Shown piece after piece: positions 14,050 through 18,039 of a stretch of DNA of 18,039 nt; the first letter of the stretch is position 1; each line of letters starts with the position of its first letter. Source of the stretch: K23-9 sp049680365 (GTDB taxonomy: Bacteria; Planctomycetota; Planctomycetia; Pirellulales; Pirellulaceae); assembly GCA_049680365.1 (NCBI GenBank), contig JBAUHQ010000024.1, positions 1 through 18,039 of the forward strand, written 5' to 3'. Both the position numbers and the translations under genes were made by a program. The notes beneath the pieces were generated by a model. It had not been told where the DNA came from and did not search any database. It worked only from the letters and a program-made list of their open reading frames with translations.

Positions 14050-15212
14050 GTCGAATCATTGTTGGGGAGATAGAGGCGTTCCACTTCGTGTCGTGGAACC
14101 CGTGCCGCAATTCGGACGCATTCCGCGATCCACTCGATCGGCTTTAACGCCACATAGGTTGCATCGGAGCACCAGAGGTTCGACGCACAACGCGTGGCCA
14201 ATACCGGTCCGAATCTGTTGTAGATCCGTCGTACGACACCGTGTAGACGCGGGCAGGCAGCGGCCAATGCAAATTCGATGAACTTTAAGCGTTGCATCTG
14301 TTGGTTCACGTAACCGCCGTTGACTGGACGCCGTTTAACAAATTGACGATGTCCGCGTGCTGCGGCGGCGCTGACATAACAATTGGGATCGGTGACGGGC
14401 AATTTCGCATATTCTGTTAGCATGACGTCGACCGTGAACTTCCAGCTGATCAGCCAGGCGACGAACCAAGCTACCACGGTTGCGATCCCGTAGCCGTCAA
14501 GCAGCGAACCCGCATTGTTGTTTCTATTTGACGTCATTCCGGCCACCATCGCACTGGCCCGCGCAAAAGTAACGACGGTCAATGTTGGGGCTGCGGTAAC
14601 AATCGCAAAGCCAATGCCGATAAGCACGATCGCAATGTCTTCCCACCCCGTAATCACTTGCGTTGCCATCAGGCCCGCGATTGTGATTGCCACAGCGGCC
14701 GTCAGTACCATGAGGTGCAAAATGGTAAACCGTTTAGCCCATTGGCCGCTCTTGAAAATGGCATAAACGATTAAAGCCAGTACAGGAGCGACAAAGACAG
14801 CCGCGATGACGGTGGCTATCGCAGTGGTGAAGAATAGGCAGATCAGAAACGGGACGGAGAGTATGACGCCGCTGTAAATGCCAAGCCGAATCCAGCGGTG
14901 AGAGGCAAGTCGGGGGCGAATGACCCAAGCAGCCAGCGCGAACATGCTAAAGCAGATGACTGGCAATAGCGGGGCAAATCCGGGCCAAGAAACCAGCATC
15001 GCTAAGTAATCTTCGATGTGCCCGGATTGCCAAGGAGAATTACTGGTGGCCTCCATCCCCTGATAAGCTGCTGCGAAACAGGCGATTGGAAAAATAACAC
15101 CTGTCAGAAACAACTTGATCCGCAACTGCATACTGGGCAGACGCAGTTCTTGCAGCAAGCGATCCAGTTCAACGGATTCGACGTCGGTGGTCTCTTCAAC
15201 AGACAGTGTCAT
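14046..15212 (-). CDS. Uncharacterised multi-pass membrane protein
   Basis: The product is 388 residues. A short acidic N-terminal segment (1-30) leads to about seven predicted transmembrane helices, near 33-52, 80-98, 108-128, 130-152, 163-185, 190-217 and 240-258. After the last helix a soluble C-terminal part of about 125 residues starts with DPNCYVSAAAARGH and contains FALAAACPRLHGVVRRIYNRFG and further Cys residues. The NCYVSAAAARGH motif looks conserved rather than random and may be a functional site. I recognise similar proteins in planctomycetes but cannot name the family or role with confidence. Translation is coupled to the aldo/keto reductase (ATGA overlap), which suggests a shared process. 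The gene is divergent from the large SGNH/PVC gene, about 75 nt away. Confidence 0.8.
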   Translation of the reverse strand: MTLSVEETTDVESVELDRLLQELRLPSMQLRIKLFLTGVIFPIACFAAAYQGMEATSNSPWQSGHIEDYLAMLVSWPGFAPLLPVICFSMFALAAWVIRPRLASHRWIRLGIYSGVILSVPFLICLFFTTAIATVIAAVFVAPVLALIVYAIFKSGQWAKRFTILHLMVLTAAVAITIAGLMATQVITGWEDIAIVLIGIGFAIVTAAPTLTVVTFARASAMVAGMTSNRNNNAGSLLDGYGIATVVAWFVAWLISWKFTVDVMLTEYAKLPVTDPNCYVSAAAARGHRQFVKRRPVNGGYVNQQMQRLKFIEFALAAACPRLHGVVRRIYNRFGPVLATRCASNLWCSDATYVALKPIEWIAECVRIAARVPRHEVERLYLPNNDST

Positions 15213-15287
15213 GCTCCTTAGAAATCATCGGCCAATACGATTACAATGCGTCAGCCCAAATTGATGCCCGCCAACGCCCGCTCCGAC

Positions 15288-18039
15288 ATGAAATCTATGA
15301 TGAAACGAATCTTAACTCCTTTGACCGCAAAGATGTATCTGCCTACCACTTTGATGACGCTGTTTGTTGCGGGCTTGATGGCAGCGACTTGTCACGGCCA
15401 GAGCACCAACTCGAAGGACGCTCGGAACCGAACGACTGAAAAAGTTGACCCCATCGAAGACCCAGAACTGCAGCAGTACGGCATCTATCAAGCGACGGCT
15501 CCGCGTGCGACGGAGGCTCAGCCGATCGAGACTCACTTGCCGCTGGACATTCAGCCAGGGAAACGGATCGCGTTCATTGGCAATATGTTGCTGGAACGCG
15601 AGCAGTATTTTGGGCATTTGGAATCGTTGCTGCAAAAGAGGTATCCAAAACACAAGTTGGTCGTACGCAATCTCGCTTGGCCTGCCGACACCCCAAGTCT
15701 ACAGCCACGACCAGATAACTTTGCGGACGTGCAACAGCATCTGACGCACGAGAAGATCGATCTGATTTTCGCAGCCTTTGGGTTTAACGAATCCTTTGAC
15801 GGTCCAGAAGGCTTGGCTGCGTTTGAAAAGCAACTGACGGAAATGGTTCGCGATCTGAAATCCAAGGCGTTCAATGGTCGCACTGCGCCGCAAGTTGTAT
15901 TGCTGTCGCCAATCGCCAACGAAAACGCCGCGGGTGTTTTCGCCGCGGACAACAACGCGAACTTGCAGCTGTACAGCGATGCGATCGGTCAAATTGCAAA
16001 AAGACTCGACGTCGGTTTTGTCGACGCGTTCGCTCCGACATTGGAATTGATGCAAGAAACCGCGACGGATTTGACGATCAACGGCGTTCACCTCAACGAA
16101 GCGGGCTACGATGCGTTCGCCAAAATTGTGTATCGCCAAGTCACCGGTGAAACGGCGGGCGAAGTGGACCAGTCAATTCGCGAAACCGTGTTGGACAAAA
16201 ATCGCCAATACCAACGACGTTACCGACCGCTCAATACGTTCTATTACACGGGCGGTCGCAGTAAGACGTATGGATATTTGGATTTCTTACCCGCGATGCG
16301 GAATTTTGACATTCTAACGTCAAATCGCGAACAGCGAATTTGGAGTTTGGCACAAGGCGAAAACGTGCCAGCGACGATCGACGATTCTAATCTTCCGATC
16401 ATGCCTGAGACAAAGCAGAGTCGCGGTGCGAATCGTTGGATGACGGCCAAAGCTGAGCAGGCGGAATTCAAGGTCGACCCGCGTTTTGAAGTCACGCTGT
16501 TTGCTGGCGAAGAAGAATTCCCTGACATCGCGGCACCGATCCAGATTCGCTGGGACAACCGAGGCCGTCTGTGGGTTGCCTGTTCGACAACCTATCCGCA
16601 CGTTTATCCGGGCAATGAACCCAACGACAAACTGGTGATTTTGGAAGACACCGATGGAGACGGACGCGCGGATTCGTCACACGTTTGGGCGGATGATTTG
16701 CACATTCCGTTGTCCTTTGAATTCGGCGACGGCGGCGTTTACGTTTCGGACGAACCGCATTTGACATTTTTGAAAGACACCGATGGCGATGGCAAAGCAG
16801 ATTTTCGCGAGCAACTGTTCAGCGGATTTGGCACCGAAGATTCGCATCACTCGTTGCACGACTTCGCTTGGTCGCCCGGCGGCGATTTGATTTTTCGTGA
16901 ATCGATTTTTCATCACTCGCAAGTCGAAACGGCTTACGGTCCTGTTCGACAACAGAACAGCGGTTGGTTTCGATTGAACCCTGCCACGCAGCGGCTGACT
17001 AGTTTTGGCACCTATCACAGCACCAATCCCTGGGGAGTGACGTTTGACGATTGGGGACAGCATGTTGCCAGTCATCCAATCTATGCCGCAGCGTTTCACT
17101 CACTGGATCCGACCTATCCCACACAGCATCCCGTTCCCAGTGGCTTGAACGCTTACTCGGGAACCTGCGGTCAAGAGTTCGTGGACTTCGCGACGTTCCC
17201 GGACGAACTGCAAGGTGGCTATTTAAAGGCACGGTATAAGCCGACCAATCGCATCGAAATTCACAAGTGGGTCGAAGGGCCGTTTGGTTACGACGAAGAG
17301 TACCAAGGTGACGTCATCTTTTCGTCCAACCTGAGCTTCATTCCGGTCGACATTCGTTTTGGTCCGCGCGGTGCGATGTACGTATGTGATTGGTACAACC
17401 CCGTCAAAGGCCACGCTCAATACTCGCTTCGCGACGAACGCCGCGACCGACACAGTGGTCGTATTTGGCGAATCACGACCAAGGGAAAACCGCTGCAAGA
17501 TCCCCCGAAGATCGCGGATGCATCCGTTGCGGAATTGTTGGAATCGCTGAAACGTCCCGAGTCGCGGATTCGCTATTGGATTCGCCGCGAACTACGTGAA
17601 CGTGATCCACAAGAAGTTCGATCCACACTTGATCAGTGGGTGGCTGAATTGGACTCCAAGGATGACCGTTTTCGTCATCATCAAATCGAAGCCGTCTGGG
17701 TTTATCGCGGTATCGGTCAGTCGAATCCGAAACTGCTGCGTGAACTGCTTCGCTGTGAAGACCATCATGCTCGCGCAGCCGCAACCGAGCAGTTGCGTTA
17801 CTGGCATGGAGAAATGGACGACGCGATCGATCTGCTACATGCCGCCGCCAACGACGCGAATGCGATTGTGCGAATGCAAGCAGCAATTTTGGCAAGTTAC
17901 ATCGGTAGCAAAGACGCCTTCGAAGCGTTGATGGCAGTTTTGAAACATCCCGCCGACGGACACTTGTCGTACGCCATTAGCTGTGCGTTGGGATCGCACA
18001 CGATGCGAAGGCACTGGGAAAACGACGATACGCACAACG
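15288..18039 (+). CDS. Large secreted SGNH-like / PVC-type propeller / HEAT-repeat protein, 3' truncated by window
   Basis: The frame is open from 15222 to the last base with no stop, giving at least 917 residues from ATG 15288. In-frame ATGs also occur at 15246, 15264, 15297 and 15300, none with a clear ribosome binding site. I prefer 15288, which gives a Sec signal (MKSMMKR, then LMTLFVAGLMAAT). Residues 92-285 form an SGNH/GDSL-like domain: FIGNMLLER at the GDS position, FGFNES at the N block and NGVHLNEAGY with the conserved His. Residues 395-730 resemble the PVC-type membrane-bound dehydrogenase propeller, with two DxDxDG calcium-loop motifs (454-462 and 497-505). HEAT-like helices begin near 745. 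Family members usually end in a cytochrome-type CxxCH domain, outside this window. It probably acts in the periplasm, perhaps in polysaccharide breakdown. Confidence 0.9.
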   Translation, partial: MKSMMKRILTPLTAKMYLPTTLMTLFVAGLMAATCHGQSTNSKDARNRTTEKVDPIEDPELQQYGIYQATAPRATEAQPIETHLPLDIQPGKRIAFIGNMLLEREQYFGHLESLLQKRYPKHKLVVRNLAWPADTPSLQPRPDNFADVQQHLTHEKIDLIFAAFGFNESFDGPEGLAAFEKQLTEMVRDLKSKAFNGRTAPQVVLLSPIANENAAGVFAADNNANLQLYSDAIGQIAKRLDVGFVDAFAPTLELMQETATDLTINGVHLNEAGYDAFAKIVYRQVTGETAGEVDQSIRETVLDKNRQYQRRYRPLNTFYYTGGRSKTYGYLDFLPAMRNFDILTSNREQRIWSLAQGENVPATIDDSNLPIMPETKQSRGANRWMTAKAEQAEFKVDPRFEVTLFAGEEEFPDIAAPIQIRWDNRGRLWVACSTTYPHVYPGNEPNDKLVILEDTDGDGRADSSHVWADDLHIPLSFEFGDGGVYVSDEPHLTFLKDTDGDGKADFREQLFSGFGTEDSHHSLHDFAWSPGGDLIFRESIFHHSQVETAYGPVRQQNSGWFRLNPATQRLTSFGTYHSTNPWGVTFDDWGQHVASHPIYAAAFHSLDPTYPTQHPVPSGLNAYSGTCGQEFVDFATFPDELQGGYLKARYKPTNRIEIHKWVEGPFGYDEEYQGDVIFSSNLSFIPVDIRFGPRGAMYVCDWYNPVKGHAQYSLRDERRDRHSGRIWRITTKGKPLQDPPKIADASVAELLESLKRPESRIRYWIRRELRERDPQEVRSTLDQWVAELDSKDDRFRHHQIEAVWVYRGIGQSNPKLLRELLRCEDHHARAAATEQLRYWHGEMDDAIDLLHAAANDANAIVRMQAAILASYIGSKDAFEALMAVLKHPADGHLSYAISCALGSHTMRRHWENDDTHN

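Overview
The window looks like a chromosomal segment of a planctomycete, probably from the Pirellulales (Rhodopirellula-like). The main reasons are the partial protein at the right end (a secreted protein with an SGNH-like domain, a PVC-type propeller and HEAT-like repeats), several small uncharacterised proteins of a type I associate with this group, weak Shine-Dalgarno signals and moderate GC content. This assignment is recognition from the sequence alone; no database was searched.

Layout. 1-315: 3' end of rsmG (16S rRNA methyltransferase). 404-457: terminator-like hairpin. 485-3558: sulfate activation genes, cysD and a cysN-cysC fusion, followed closely by a TIM-barrel isomerase-like gene (3566-4342). 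4391-5434, minus strand: uncharacterised exported protein, divergent from pgk (5576-6766). 7039-9765: a large GH63-type glucosidase. 9834-10749, minus strand: a small zinc-ribbon protein and a YjbQ/UPF0047 protein. 11093-11531: a compact transcription unit with promoter, structured leader, 74-residue protein and strong intrinsic terminator. 11563-13178: a retron-like unit. 13156-15212, minus strand: a membrane protein translationally coupled to an aldo/keto reductase. 15288 to the end: the large partial SGNH/PVC protein.

The most interesting element is the retron-like unit. A reverse transcriptase gene (YADD, LPQGAPTSP) with a basic N-terminal extension of about 115 residues is preceded by a 191-nt segment that folds like a retron msr-msd. 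A 12-bp long-range pairing (11600-11611 with 11779-11790) encloses a UUCG hairpin, a weaker hairpin, a perfect 9-bp hairpin and a 17-bp msd-like hairpin. A -35/-10 pair lies just upstream and would start transcription almost exactly at the first arm. The RT departs from the usual retron signatures (CSRQH for NAxxH, VLG for VTG), and no accessory effector gene is adjacent, so this may be a divergent or effector-less retron.

A second item is a REP-like structured repeat found twice in the same orientation, downstream of cysD and of pgk. Its stems are conserved through compensatory base changes. The remaining genes are housekeeping or conserved functions: sulfate assimilation, glycolysis, carbohydrate turnover and redox metabolism. 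No tRNA, rRNA, CRISPR array or insertion sequence was seen.
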